The notes under the pieces were generated by a model, which saw only the letters and a program-made list of their open reading frames with translations, was not told the origin of the DNA and made no database searches. The position numbers were made by a program, and so were the translations under genes. Positions 17,312 through 25,429 of a stretch of 64,000 nt of DNA are shown in pieces. Position 1 is the stretch's first letter. Each line of letters opens with the position of its first letter. Source of the stretch: Clostridiales bacterium (GTDB taxonomy: Bacteria; Bacillota; Clostridia; Oscillospirales; Acutalibacteraceae); contig DXXG01000028.1 of the NCBI GenBank assembly GCA_019416455.1, positions 186,001 through 250,000 on the forward strand, given 5' to 3'.

Positions 17312-18016
17312 TCACGCCGCCGGCACGATGGCTATGGCCTCATCTGCGGTGAGATACTCGTGTTTCACCATCATGTCCACAACCTGCCGCTGACGCTGCG
17401 CCGCCAAGTCCGGGTTTTGGGTCAGGTCATAGACGGAGGGGGCATTGGGGATGCCCGCAAGAAGAGTGCACTGGTTTTCGTCCATCTGCTCCGGCTCTAC
17501 CCCAAAGTAAGACCGGGATGCGGAAGCCACGTCATAACAGCCGTTCCCAAAATAGATGCTGTTGACGTACAGCTCCAAGATCTCCTCTTTGGAGTAGTTG
17601 GCTTCCAGGTGGAAGGCCATGAACACCTCCGCCACCTTTCGTGTAAGTTCCTTTTCCTGGGAAAAGAACAGATTCTTGGCAAGCTGCTGGGTAATGGTGC
17701 TGCCGCCTTCCACAAAGGACATGGCCTTAATGTCATTGACCACCGCTCGTCCGATGGCGATCAGGTCGATGCCGTTGTGGTCGTAGAAACGGTGATCCTC
17801 CGCAGCGATGACAGCGTCCACATAAGTATCAGGAAGCTCCTCAAAGGAGGTGTAGCTGTCCTGAGCCTGGATCTGCTTGACCCTCTGGTCCAAGGGCATG
17901 GCTTCCAGCGCCTGAGTATACATGTTCCACCCCATAAAGAGCAGGGCGCCCACAGCGCACAGACACAGAGCCATCATCAACAAGAATACGTTTCTTACCA
18001 CCCGCAAGACTTTCAT
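17312..18016 (-). CDS. Monofunctional peptidoglycan glycosyltransferase (GT51)
   Basis: About 234 residues: one N-terminal membrane anchor (VFLLMMALCLCAVGALLFMG) followed by a GT51 transglycosylase domain that polymerises lipid II outside the membrane. Motif 1 is AAEDHRFYDHNGID (about residue 78), with the catalytic Glu. GGSTITQQLAKNLF (about 105), RKVAEVFMAFHLE and ILELYVNSIYFGNGCYDVASA (about 150) are motifs 2-4. There is no transpeptidase domain, so it resembles MtgA. The frame opens at 18043, but GGAGAGAGG before the ATG at 18016 supports the shorter start. Confidence 0.9.
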   Translation of the reverse strand: MKVLRVVRNVFLLMMALCLCAVGALLFMGWNMYTQALEAMPLDQRVKQIQAQDSYTSFEELPDTYVDAVIAAEDHRFYDHNGIDLIAIGRAVVNDIKAMSFVEGGSTITQQLAKNLFFSQEKELTRKVAEVFMAFHLEANYSKEEILELYVNSIYFGNGCYDVASASRSYFGVEPEQMDENQCTLLAGIPNAPSVYDLTQNPDLAAQRQRQVVDMMVKHEYLTADEAIAIVPAA

Positions 18017-18128
18017 AGCTGTTCCTCTCTCCTTGCCGGGCAACCCGGCGTTCCTTTTTCATGGCACTATCTTACCAGCTATTTCTTGCGAATTTCTAAC
18101 GGCAATCTTTATACTCCCTGAAAACTCC

Positions 18129-18911
18129 TTACGATTTCTTACGGCCCTTTCCCCGGCTGGGAGAGACTTCTCTCCGGAACACATAGGTCTCCTCTGAGGA
18201 CAGCTCCTGGTTAAACCGATAACCCAAACGATCAAATTCCCGCAGCTCCTCGGGAGTCTTAGCACCTCGTTCCGCCGCGAACCGCACCATCTCCCCTCGA
18301 GCCATTTTTACATAGACTCCCTTTTCCACCAGCTTCCCTGGTTCTGCCTCTTCCCCGAACACGCAAGTAATGAACCTGGCCCTACCTTTCACAAATGGAC
18401 GCACCGCCTTGGCATACTCTTCTGAAGCCAGATTGACCAGCTCATCGTCCTCTGTCAAAAGCTGTTCCGCCAGAGTATCTCCCCAGAACTGGTAAAGATT
18501 TTTTCCTCGGGGCGTTGCCAGCTTGGCCTGCATCTCCAAACGGTAAGGCTCCACTCCGTCGAAGGGGCGCAGCACTCCATAAAAACCGGAAAGGATCCGC
18601 AGATGCTCCTTCACATACTCCAGCTGGTTTTGAGTGAACAGCCCAGGGGCCATATATTTATATTGGATACCATCATAGGCCAGTAAGGCAGGGGTTTCCC
18701 CTTTAGAAAGATCCATCTCCTGAAACCGCTGAAAGGCCTCCTGAGCCAAGGCATCGTTGCATGCAAGGAGCTTTTTCAGCTGGGGGTAAGATAACTTCCG
18801 CAGCTCCTCCAGGAGAAGCGTTGACTGATCCGCTAAGACAGGAGTCGACTCCGGCGGAAGGAAGTCCCGATCCACCCGCATTTTCTTCGCCGGAGAGATC
18901 AACAGCTTCAC
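18129..18911 (-). CDS. yaaA: Peroxide stress protein YaaA
   Basis: A 260-residue YaaA/DUF328 protein. The family start KLLISPAKKM is clear, as are LLAYDGIQYKYM (about residue 78), LRILSGFYGVLRPFDGVEPYRLEM (two motifs around 108-128) and the C-terminal FDRLGYRFNQELSSEE. In E. coli YaaA binds DNA and limits free iron during peroxide stress; the role here is by analogy. The start is a GTG that overlaps the stop of the upstream gene (GTGA), so the two are translationally coupled. Confidence 0.9.
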   Translation of the reverse strand: MKLLISPAKKMRVDRDFLPPESTPVLADQSTLLLEELRKLSYPQLKKLLACNDALAQEAFQRFQEMDLSKGETPALLAYDGIQYKYMAPGLFTQNQLEYVKEHLRILSGFYGVLRPFDGVEPYRLEMQAKLATPRGKNLYQFWGDTLAEQLLTEDDELVNLASEEYAKAVRPFVKGRARFITCVFGEEAEPGKLVEKGVYVKMARGEMVRFAAERGAKTPEELREFDRLGYRFNQELSSEETYVFRREVSPSRGKGRKKS

Positions 18912-19303
18912 AGGGCACCCTCCTGGTGAGCCCGCTCACCTTGAAGCATAGCCTGCCGTTCCCGGGCAAGCTCCTCTCGCAGCTGAAACGCGTTCCAGCC
19001 ACCATTGGTAGCGGTGAGCACCGCTTTCAAGTCCACCGAAGGAATCTTCTTCCGGCGAAACCCTTGGAGAAGATCATTCATCTGTCGGGAGGAGAGTCCC
19101 GCCATCACCATGAGCTCGTCGGAAAAAGGTTGGATCTCCTGAGCTGGTTCCTGAACGGTATCAAGTCCCAGTACATCGTTTAGGGGCTTTCCAAAATCCT
19201 CCGGGGCTACGGAACGGGCTCGAAGCTTCAAGGTAAGACAGAGCGCTTTGATCTTCCTGCCTTTCTCACTGTCCAAATTGTATAGCAACACGGTGGGGGT
19301 CAT
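18908..19303 (-). CDS. DUF3783 domain protein
   Basis: About 131 residues. The N-terminal half (TVLLYNLDSEKGRKIKALC onward, with AGLSSRQMNDLLQGFRRKKI near residue 75 and KAVLTATNGGWN near 95) fits the DUF3783 family of small Clostridia proteins with no known function. The frame opens at 19333, but the Shine-Dalgarno AAAAGAGG sits eight bases before the ATG at 19303. It is coupled to yaaA by a four-base overlap, so a shared role is possible but unproven. Confidence 0.75.
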   Translation of the reverse strand: MTPTVLLYNLDSEKGRKIKALCLTLKLRARSVAPEDFGKPLNDVLGLDTVQEPAQEIQPFSDELMVMAGLSSRQMNDLLQGFRRKKIPSVDLKAVLTATNGGWNAFQLREELARERQAMLQGERAHQEGAL

Positions 19304-19395
19304 AGTTTTATCCTCTTTTCCGTTTGATTTCATGGAAAGTGTAGCACGAGTTTCCCCAGAATTGCAAGCCTTACCTAAAAATTTGCAAATTATTC

Positions 19396-19424
19396 TTGAC
19401 TTTTACCTTCCTGTCTTGTAGAGT
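19396..19424 (+). promoter_or_regulatory. Promoter for the CcdA-TlpA fusion
   Basis: TTGACT (19396-19401), 17-base spacer, TAGAGT (19419-19424). Transcription would begin near 19431, which excludes the in-frame ATG at 19430 as start. Confidence 0.55.
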
Positions 19425-19459
19425 TATTCATGCAACTTTTTGAAGAGGAGAGATGCGCC

Positions 19460-20779
19460 GTGGGATTCTCTTTAGAAACCAGCGTACCAATTTTGACCGT
19501 TTTCCTTCAGGGGCTTTTGAGCTTCTTCTCCCCTTGCGTGCTGCCCCTGCTGCCCATGTACATCAGCTATCTTTCCGGCGGCGGCCGCACAGTGGAGGAG
19601 GATGGCACCGTCCACTATAAACGCAGCAAGGTTATGCTGAACACGCTGTTCTTTGTGGTGGGCATCAGCTTCGCCTTTTTCCTGCTGGGGTTCGGTTTTA
19701 CCGCAGTGGGCCAGTTCTTCCGGGAAAACCGACTGCTTCTCGGCAGGATCGGCGGCATTATCGTGGTGCTGTTCGGCCTGTACCAGTTGGGAGTATTCGG
19801 TTCCGCTAAATTACTGAGTCAAGAACACCGTCTGCCTTTCCGCCTTGACAAGGTGGCAATGAACCCCTTGGTAGCTCTGGTTCTGGGATTCACCTTCAGT
19901 TTTGCCTGGACCCCCTGTGTGGGACCCACTCTGGCAAGCGTACTTTTGATGGCCACCTCTGCGGCTTCGGCCCAGGGGTTCCTGCTGATCGGGGTTTACA
20001 CCTTGGGGTTTGTGCTTCCCTTCCTGGCGGTGGGCCTGTTTACCGGCACTCTGCTGGAGCTGTTCCGCAAACACCGGAACGTGGTAAAATACACCGTTAA
20101 AGTGGGCGGAGCTCTCATGGTATTCATGGGCGTGATGATGTTTACCGGCTGGATGAACCATCTCACCGGCTACCTGTCCAGTTTTGGAGCTGCAGACACC
20201 AGCACTTCCCAATCCTCAACCGTGGAAGAAAGCAGTGTTTCCAGCCAGGAGGAGAGCTCACTGTCCGAAAGCGTCTCTCAGGAAGAGAGCTCTCAGACGG
20301 AGGAAAGCACATCCTCTCAGGAAACTACCACCGTACCCGCTCCTGACTTCACACTGGTGGATCAATTTGGCAACAGCCACACCCTCTCAGACTATGAGGG
20401 AAAAACTGTATTCCTCAACTTCTGGGGTACCTGGTGCCCCCCCTGCCGGGCGGAAATGCCGGACATTCAGGAACTGTATGAAGAATACGGCGAGAATACA
20501 GGTGATGTGATTATTCTGGGAGTGGCCACCCCCAACGTGGGCAAAGAAGGTTCCAGTGAAGAAGTGGCGGCGTTCTTGGAAGAGAACGGCTACACCTACC
20601 CCACCGTCATGGACGAGGGCGGAGTCATTGCCGGGGCAAACTACTATATCTCTGCGTTCCCCACCACTTTCATGATCGACAAAGAGGGCAATATATTCGG
20701 TTATGCCACCGGACAGCTTACTAAGGATATTATGAAAAACATCATCCAACAGACCATCGACGGGAAGCGCACCTCCTAA
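19460..20779 (+). CDS. CcdA-TlpA fusion, transmembrane thiol:disulfide relay
   Basis: About 439 residues joining two partners usually encoded apart. Residues 1-235 are a CcdA-type six-helix membrane protein with its two redox cysteines in FFSPCVLPLLPMY and AWTPCVGPTL. A Ser/Glu-rich linker follows (about 250-295). A TlpA-like thioredoxin domain outside the membrane then carries WGTWCPPCRAEMP near residue 330 and the cis-Pro region SAFPTTFMID near 410. The protein would move electrons from the cytoplasm to an extracytoplasmic thioredoxin. The start is taken as the GTG at 19460 (GAGGAGA upstream). Confidence 0.9.
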   Translation: MGFSLETSVPILTVFLQGLLSFFSPCVLPLLPMYISYLSGGGRTVEEDGTVHYKRSKVMLNTLFFVVGISFAFFLLGFGFTAVGQFFRENRLLLGRIGGIIVVLFGLYQLGVFGSAKLLSQEHRLPFRLDKVAMNPLVALVLGFTFSFAWTPCVGPTLASVLLMATSAASAQGFLLIGVYTLGFVLPFLAVGLFTGTLLELFRKHRNVVKYTVKVGGALMVFMGVMMFTGWMNHLTGYLSSFGAADTSTSQSSTVEESSVSSQEESSLSESVSQEESSQTEESTSSQETTTVPAPDFTLVDQFGNSHTLSDYEGKTVFLNFWGTWCPPCRAEMPDIQELYEEYGENTGDVIILGVATPNVGKEGSSEEVAAFLEENGYTYPTVMDEGGVIAGANYYISAFPTTFMIDKEGNIFGYATGQLTKDIMKNIIQQTIDGKRTS

Positions 20780-20790
20780 GTGGTTTCCCC

Positions 20791-20819
20791 TTGCATTCTC
20801 CCACAAAAGCAGATATAAT
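20791..20819 (+). promoter_or_regulatory. Promoter for the MntR-like repressor
   Basis: TTGCAT (20791-20796), 17-base spacer, TATAAT (20814-20819), about 30 bases before the start. Confidence 0.65.
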
Positions 20820-20848
20820 GGGAGCAATACCAATTTGGAGGGATGGAG

Positions 20849-21229
20849 TTGCCAAAGATCCAAGAATCTGCCGAAAATTATCTGGAGACGATCCTGGTTC
20901 TGAAGGAACGCAACGGCACGGTACGCTCCGTGGACATTGCTGCGGAAATGGGCTTCAGCAAACCCAGCGTCAGTGTGGCTATGAAAAACCTGCGGGAACA
21001 GGAATGCATCACCATGGGAGAGGACGGACTTATCTTCCTTACGGAAAAAGGTCAGCAGATCGCTGAAAGTGTCTACGAGCGCCACACTCTGTTCACCCAG
21101 TGGCTGGTATCCCTGGGCGTGGACGCTGCCACCGCCGCTCAGGACGCCTGCCGTATCGAGCACGTTCTGAGTAAGGAGACGTTTGAGGCCATCAAACGCC
21201 ACGTCGCTGAACAAGTCCCTCACCAATAA
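20849..21229 (+). CDS. DtxR/MntR-type metal-dependent repressor
   Basis: About 126 residues with a winged-helix domain (ESAENYLETILVLKERNG, RSVDIAAEMGFSKPSVSVAM) and a short dimerisation domain with the metal-ligand pattern DACRIEHVLSKETFEAIKRH near residue 105. There is no SH3/FeoA-like third domain, as in MntR. It probably represses metal-uptake genes when Mn2+ or Fe2+ is plentiful; the targets are not visible here. An ATG at 20843 is directly against GGAGGG, so the TTG six bases downstream (20849) is a better-spaced start; the ATG remains possible. Confidence 0.85.
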   Translation: MPKIQESAENYLETILVLKERNGTVRSVDIAAEMGFSKPSVSVAMKNLREQECITMGEDGLIFLTEKGQQIAESVYERHTLFTQWLVSLGVDAATAAQDACRIEHVLSKETFEAIKRHVAEQVPHQ

Positions 21230-21260
21230 ACCGGATAAAACCTTTTCGCTGATAAAATTT

Positions 21261-21294
21261 AGGGTGTGCTGCGGTTTGCGGCACACCCTTTTTG
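21261..21294 (+). terminator. Terminator of the MntR-like gene
   Basis: A 9-bp stem (21261-21269 with 21281-21289) followed by T5. Confidence 0.8.
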
Positions 21295-21315
21295 TATATC
21301 TCCTCCCCCGCAAAA

Positions 21316-21348
21316 AGAAACGCTCCGAAAAAAATCGGAGCGTTTTTT
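21316..21348. terminator. Bidirectional terminator before trkH
   Basis: A 10-bp perfect stem (21319-21328 with 21335-21344) with T runs in both directions, directly after the trkH stop on the minus strand. Confidence 0.85.
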
Positions 21349-21352
21349 GTGT

Positions 21353-22741
21353 TTAACCGATCAACATCCGTCCCTCGGGATAGATGGAATTGCCCTTTCC
21401 CCTATGGCGCATCAGGATGGACAATCCAAAGGACAAGGGACCCACACGGCCAATAAACATGGTAAAGATCAAGATCAGCCTGGAAATAGCGTCCAAGCGC
21501 GGAGTGACATTGGCGGAAAGACCCACGGTACCAAAGGCGGAAGTAGCCTCGTACAGACAATCCATGTAAGAAATATCCGGATTGAGAGCGCTGATGACGC
21601 CGGCATCTACGAACACCAGGAAAAAGGCCACGATCGTCACTGTAAGCGCCTTATACACTGTGGGTACGGAAAAACGATGACGGAATACCACCGCTTCATC
21701 CTTACCGCGGATGGTGCTGATCACCGTGACCGCCAACACCATGAAGGTGGTGGTCTTGATCCCGCCGCCGGTAGAACCGGGACAGGCGCCGATGAACATC
21801 AGCAGCACCGAAAGTATCTTGGCAAATTCCAGCTGAGCCCCAATATCCACCGAAGCAAACCCGGCAGTACGGGTATTGGTAGACTGGAAGAAGGCGCAGT
21901 TCAGCTTTTCGAACACATTCAGATGGGCCATTGTGTTGTCAAACTCAAAAATGAAGAAGCCCAAAGTGCCGAAAAGAAGCAGCGCCACAGTCACCCGCAG
22001 GCAGATCTGAGAGTGAAAATTCAGCCGGATAGTATCCTTGTGGCGGAGCCGGGGCTGAATCTTGCAGAGAAAGATATCCTGCACTACGATAAAACCCAGA
22101 CCACCGATGATGATCAAAAAGGAGATAGTGAGGGAAACCAGAGGATCCCCCGCAAATGCTGAAACACTGCTGTTGCCCTCGATGAACCCCAGCACGTCGA
22201 AACCGGCGTTGCAGTAAGCGGAAACAGCGCAGAAAATGGAAGGCCAAATGCCTTTCAGACCATATGACGGCACAAAGCGGATCGCCAGCAGACAGGCGCC
22301 CACGGCTTCACAGATAAAGGTGAACCCAATGGCCAGACGCAGCAGGCCCACGATGTCCAAAAAACTTCCTCCGGAGCTTTCCGTAGCCAGCTTCATTTCC
22401 CGGATCCCCAGTTTTCTGCGGATAAACAGAGAGAAGCCGATGGTCAGGGTGGAAAGTCCCAGGCCGCCCAACTGGATCAAAGCCAGAATGACTCCCTGGC
22501 CAAACGGCGTCCAAAGCGTGTAGGTGTCTCCCACCACCAAACCAGTCACGCAGGTGGCGGAAGTGGCAGTGAACAGAGCGTCAAGGGGACGGAATCCCCC
22601 TCGCTTGGAAGCAATGGGCAACATGAGCAGAAGCGTCCCGGCCAGGATCAACATCAAGAAGCTCATGACGATGATTCTAGCGGGAGGCATGGTTTTTAAC
22701 TTATCATTAAATCGTTGCTGCAGATCACTTAAATCAGGCAT
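21353..22741 (-). CDS. TrkH/KtrB-type potassium uptake channel subunit
   Basis: A 462-residue membrane protein with the four selectivity-filter P-loops of TrkH/KtrB proteins: ATSATCVTGLVVGDT (about residue 58), VSAYCNAGFDVLG (about 190), NTRTAGFASVD (about 290) and TSAFGTVGLSANVTP (about 410). The key glycines are in place. It would import K+ (or Na+-coupled K+). The cytoplasmic KtrA/TrkA gating partner is not next to it and must be encoded elsewhere. It lies 40 bases after queT on the same strand and may share its transcript. Confidence 0.9.
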   Translation of the reverse strand: MPDLSDLQQRFNDKLKTMPPARIIVMSFLMLILAGTLLLMLPIASKRGGFRPLDALFTATSATCVTGLVVGDTYTLWTPFGQGVILALIQLGGLGLSTLTIGFSLFIRRKLGIREMKLATESSGGSFLDIVGLLRLAIGFTFICEAVGACLLAIRFVPSYGLKGIWPSIFCAVSAYCNAGFDVLGFIEGNSSVSAFAGDPLVSLTISFLIIIGGLGFIVVQDIFLCKIQPRLRHKDTIRLNFHSQICLRVTVALLLFGTLGFFIFEFDNTMAHLNVFEKLNCAFFQSTNTRTAGFASVDIGAQLEFAKILSVLLMFIGACPGSTGGGIKTTTFMVLAVTVISTIRGKDEAVVFRHRFSVPTVYKALTVTIVAFFLVFVDAGVISALNPDISYMDCLYEATSAFGTVGLSANVTPRLDAISRLILIFTMFIGRVGPLSFGLSILMRHRGKGNSIYPEGRMLIG

Positions 22742-22781
22742 AGCAGATCATTCCAGCTCCTTTATAAACACATTTACCGGA

Positions 22782-23318
22782 TCAGGCAATGAGCCGATCC
22801 ATAGCCTTAGTCCGCTGAAGGGCAAGGATCAACGGCAAGCCCAGCACATAGCAGACCACCAGTTCCCCGATCCCCACGGAAAGGGCCGAAGCGCCAAACG
22901 CCGCCCAAGTGAAATTCCCGAAGGCGAATGTTCCCGCCTCAGAAAGACAGGCGATCTCGAAGCCCACCAGGACCACATTGGCGATGACCGGAGGCAGGGG
23001 CGCCAGCACAGGCACTCCTTTGATCCGGAACCGGCCTACCATCCAAGTGCCGATGGCGGCGATCAGGGTAGCGCCTGTTCCGAATACCCAGTCCACAATC
23101 CCCAGAGGACTGCCCAGGTTGGCAATGAAGCAACCCAGAGCCAGACCAGGGATCGCGGCGGGAGTGAACACCGGCAGTACAGTGAGCGCCTCTGAGAAGC
23201 GGAACTGCACCGCGCCGTAGGCCAAGTTCATGGCGGCCGCCACATAGGTCAGGACAGCGTAAAGCGCCGCTATCACAGCGCCCAGCGCCAGAAAGCGGAC
23301 TTTTTTGGAAGTACTCAT
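22782..23318 (-). CDS. queT: QueT-type queuosine precursor transporter (ECF S component)
   Basis: A 178-residue, six-helix membrane protein of the QueT family. FRFSEALTVLPVFTPAAIPG near residue 40 and GCFIANLGSPLGIVDWVFG near 62 are characteristic. QueT proteins are the substrate-binding subunits of energy-coupling-factor transporters for preQ1 or preQ0; the shared ATPase module lies elsewhere. The preQ1-I-like riboswitch directly upstream independently supports the substrate. AGGAGG precedes the ATG by ten bases. Confidence 0.9.
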   Translation of the reverse strand: MSTSKKVRFLALGAVIAALYAVLTYVAAAMNLAYGAVQFRFSEALTVLPVFTPAAIPGLALGCFIANLGSPLGIVDWVFGTGATLIAAIGTWMVGRFRIKGVPVLAPLPPVIANVVLVGFEIACLSEAGTFAFGNFTWAAFGASALSVGIGELVVCYVLGLPLILALQRTKAMDRLIA

Positions 23319-23328
23319 ATTCAGTTTT

Positions 23329-23368
23329 CCTCCTAGTATTTTTTTAGGTCAGGATGTCGCGACTGACC
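23329..23368 (-). promoter_or_regulatory. preQ1-I riboswitch controlling queT
   Basis: On the minus strand a 6-bp stem (23363-23368 with 23347-23352) closes a 10-base loop beginning TCGC. An A-rich tail ending in AGGAGG follows. This is the layout of the compact preQ1-I pseudoknot (I compare it from memory with the Thermoanaerobacter type). The loop's UCCU can pair with AGGA of the Shine-Dalgarno, so ligand binding would hide the ribosome site and shut off import. The fit is by eye; the conserved loop is not an exact match. Confidence 0.72.
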
Positions 23369-23390
23369 GCAGGCACTGCCTGCATGAGAT

Positions 23391-23419
23391 AGGATACACG
23401 CTTTTAAAAGAAAAAGCAA
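23391..23419 (-). promoter_or_regulatory. Promoter for queT
   Basis: Minus strand TTGCTT (23414-23419), 17-base spacer, TATCCT (23391-23396), placing the transcription start just before the riboswitch. Confidence 0.45.
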
Positions 23420-23440
23420 GTAAAACTTCCCGTAATCCGC

Positions 23441-23469
23441 TTGCGCAACGGAAGGAAATCGATTATAAT
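23441..23469 (+). promoter_or_regulatory. Promoter for tRNA-Leu
   Basis: TTGCGC (23441-23446), 17-base spacer, perfect TATAAT (23464-23469), 18 bases before the tRNA. Confidence 0.7.
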
Positions 23470-23486
23470 ATGGAAGTTGCATATAG

Positions 23487-23569
23487 GCGGGTATGGCGGA
23501 ATTGGCAGACGCGCAGGATTTAGGTTCCTGTGGGCAACCGTGTGGGTTCGACCCCCACTACCCGTACCA
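23487..23569 (+). tRNA. tRNA-Leu (anticodon TAG)
   Basis: An 83-base class II tRNA with encoded CCA. The acceptor strands GCGGGTA and TACCCGT pair. The anticodon stem CAGGA/TCCTG encloses loop TTTAGGT, giving anticodon TAG. A long variable arm and GGTTCGA in the T loop fit leucine. A promoter and terminator frame it as a single-gene unit. Confidence 0.95.
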
Positions 23570-23592
23570 AGCAGCGTGACGCTGCGCCCAAG

Positions 23593-23627
23593 TCACGTTC
23601 TTCGCTTACGTGAAGGACGTGATTTTT
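23593..23627 (+). terminator. Terminator of tRNA-Leu
   Basis: An 11-bp stem (23593-23603 with 23612-23622, one G-T pair) followed by T5. Confidence 0.8.
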
Positions 23628-23740
23628 ATTACTCGCCATACTTAAACGTTTCAATATTGCACGCTTTTGGAGATTTCCTGCACGGTTTTGGTAGCCGCTG
23701 AAAAGCCCGGCATGATATAGTTTGCCTGAGGTGATTCCTA

Positions 23741-25429
23741 ATGAAAACGATTCATTATCAAACCGAACTCTGTGTTGTGGGCGGTGGTTTAGCAGGGATC
23801 TGCACGGCAATAGCTGCCGCGCGCCATGGCACGAAAGTGGTCCTGATACAAGACCGGGCTGTGCTGGGAGGAAACTCATCCAGTGAGATTCGGATGTGGG
23901 TATGCGGCGCCCACGGAAAAGACAACCGGGAAACAGGCATTGTAGAGGAGCTGCTGCTGGAAAACTTCTATTCCAATCCCGGCCTGAAATTTCCCCTGTG
24001 GGACCTCACTCTCTACGGTAAAGTCAAAGCCGAAGAAAACATCACTCTTCTTCTCAACAGCGCTGTTTTTGACGCTGTGGTGGAAAATGGAACCATCAAA
24101 AGCGTAAAAGCCTGGCAGCCAAACGCGGAGACCTTCCACGTGGTTCAGGCACAATATTTCACGGACTGCTCGGGGGATTCCATTTTAGCGCCTCTCAGCG
24201 GCGCCCAGTACCGCTACGGTCGGGAAGCAAGATCGGAATTCCATGAAACGATCCCCCCAGAGCAGGCAGATAAAAAAACCATGGGCATGAGCTGTTTGTT
24301 CCAAATACGGGAAACAGACCACTCCGTTTCGTTCACGCCTCCCGATTGGGCCTTTAAATACGAGACCGATGACAGCCTCCCCTATAAGGATCATTTCTTA
24401 GACAATAACTTCTGGTGGATCGAATTGGGCGGCGAATGGGACTGCATCCATGATACTGACCGCTGCCGGGATGAGCTTTTGAAAATTTGTCTGGGCGTTT
24501 GGGACCACATGAAAAACTATGGCGACCACGGCGCCCAAAATTGGGAACTGGAATGGATCGGCTTTTTGCCCGGCAAACGGGAAAGCCGCCGCTATGTGGG
24601 AGAATATACCGTCACACAAAACGATGTGGAAGCGGAAGGCCGTTTTGACGATCTGGTAGCTTACGCCGGCTGGACCATGGACGACCATTTCCCCCAGGGA
24701 TTCTACTATACAGAAGGCTACCCCACCATCTTCCATCCGGCTCCTCAGCCTTGGGGGCTGCCTCTTAGGGCCATGATCTCCAAGAACATTCACAATCTGG
24801 TTTTCGCAGGCCGAAATATCAGCGTCACCCATGCCGCTTTAAGCTCCAGCCGTGTCATGGCAACCTGCGGCATCCTGGGACAGGCGCTGGGAACCGCCGT
24901 CTCCCAGTCCCTCAAGACCCACACTGATATACGAGATATTGACGTTCCCACTTTGCAAAATACGCTGATGGACGATGACTGTTATCTGCCCTGGCACAAG
25001 CGCAAGATATCCAGTCTGTCCGAAACCAGCTCTTGCACCTGCGACATCATCCGAAACGGTTTTGACCGTGGAGAAGAAAACTGCTGGGTAGGTCAGGACG
25101 GGGACACCATCACTTACAGTTTCCCACAGGACACGGACATCAAAGAGATCCGCCTCATATTCGACAGCAACTTGAACCGGGAAGAACACAACATGCCTTG
25201 CTGTTATCCCCTGCACGAGACAAAATATAAGGTACCGGAAACACTGATCCGGTCCTTTGAGATCGTTGGCACCAAGGCCGATGGCACCAACTGTGTGCTG
25301 AACATAGAAGAAAACCATCAGCGCTTTGTCAAGCTCCCGGTAGACTGGAAGGTATCAAAGATCACGTTCATTCCGAAAAGCACTTATGGCACGGCAGAGT
25401 TCCGGCTTTTCTCATTTGAGGTGCTGTGA
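23741..25429 (+). CDS. FAD-dependent oxidoreductase with C-terminal accessory domain
   Basis: A 562-residue flavoprotein of the FAD_oxidored type. The dinucleotide-binding motif VVGGGLAGICTAIAAARHG starts near residue 11. VLGGNSSSEIRMWVCGAHG near 45 and AGRNISVTHAALSSSRVMATCG near 355 (two motifs) are typical of this group, often found with sugar or polyol catabolism genes. Residues from about 430 to the end (SFPQDTDIKEIRLIFDSNL) look like a galactose-binding/F5-8-like beta domain. Its start overlaps no neighbour. Its end overlaps the convergent AraC gene by 18 bases. Together with the glycyl-radical genes downstream it may oxidise a substrate or product of that pathway; the substrate is unknown. 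Confidence 0.8.
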   Translation: MKTIHYQTELCVVGGGLAGICTAIAAARHGTKVVLIQDRAVLGGNSSSEIRMWVCGAHGKDNRETGIVEELLLENFYSNPGLKFPLWDLTLYGKVKAEENITLLLNSAVFDAVVENGTIKSVKAWQPNAETFHVVQAQYFTDCSGDSILAPLSGAQYRYGREARSEFHETIPPEQADKKTMGMSCLFQIRETDHSVSFTPPDWAFKYETDDSLPYKDHFLDNNFWWIELGGEWDCIHDTDRCRDELLKICLGVWDHMKNYGDHGAQNWELEWIGFLPGKRESRRYVGEYTVTQNDVEAEGRFDDLVAYAGWTMDDHFPQGFYYTEGYPTIFHPAPQPWGLPLRAMISKNIHNLVFAGRNISVTHAALSSSRVMATCGILGQALGTAVSQSLKTHTDIRDIDVPTLQNTLMDDDCYLPWHKRKISSLSETSSCTCDIIRNGFDRGEENCWVGQDGDTITYSFPQDTDIKEIRLIFDSNLNREEHNMPCCYPLHETKYKVPETLIRSFEIVGTKADGTNCVLNIEENHQRFVKLPVDWKVSKITFIPKSTYGTAEFRLFSFEVL

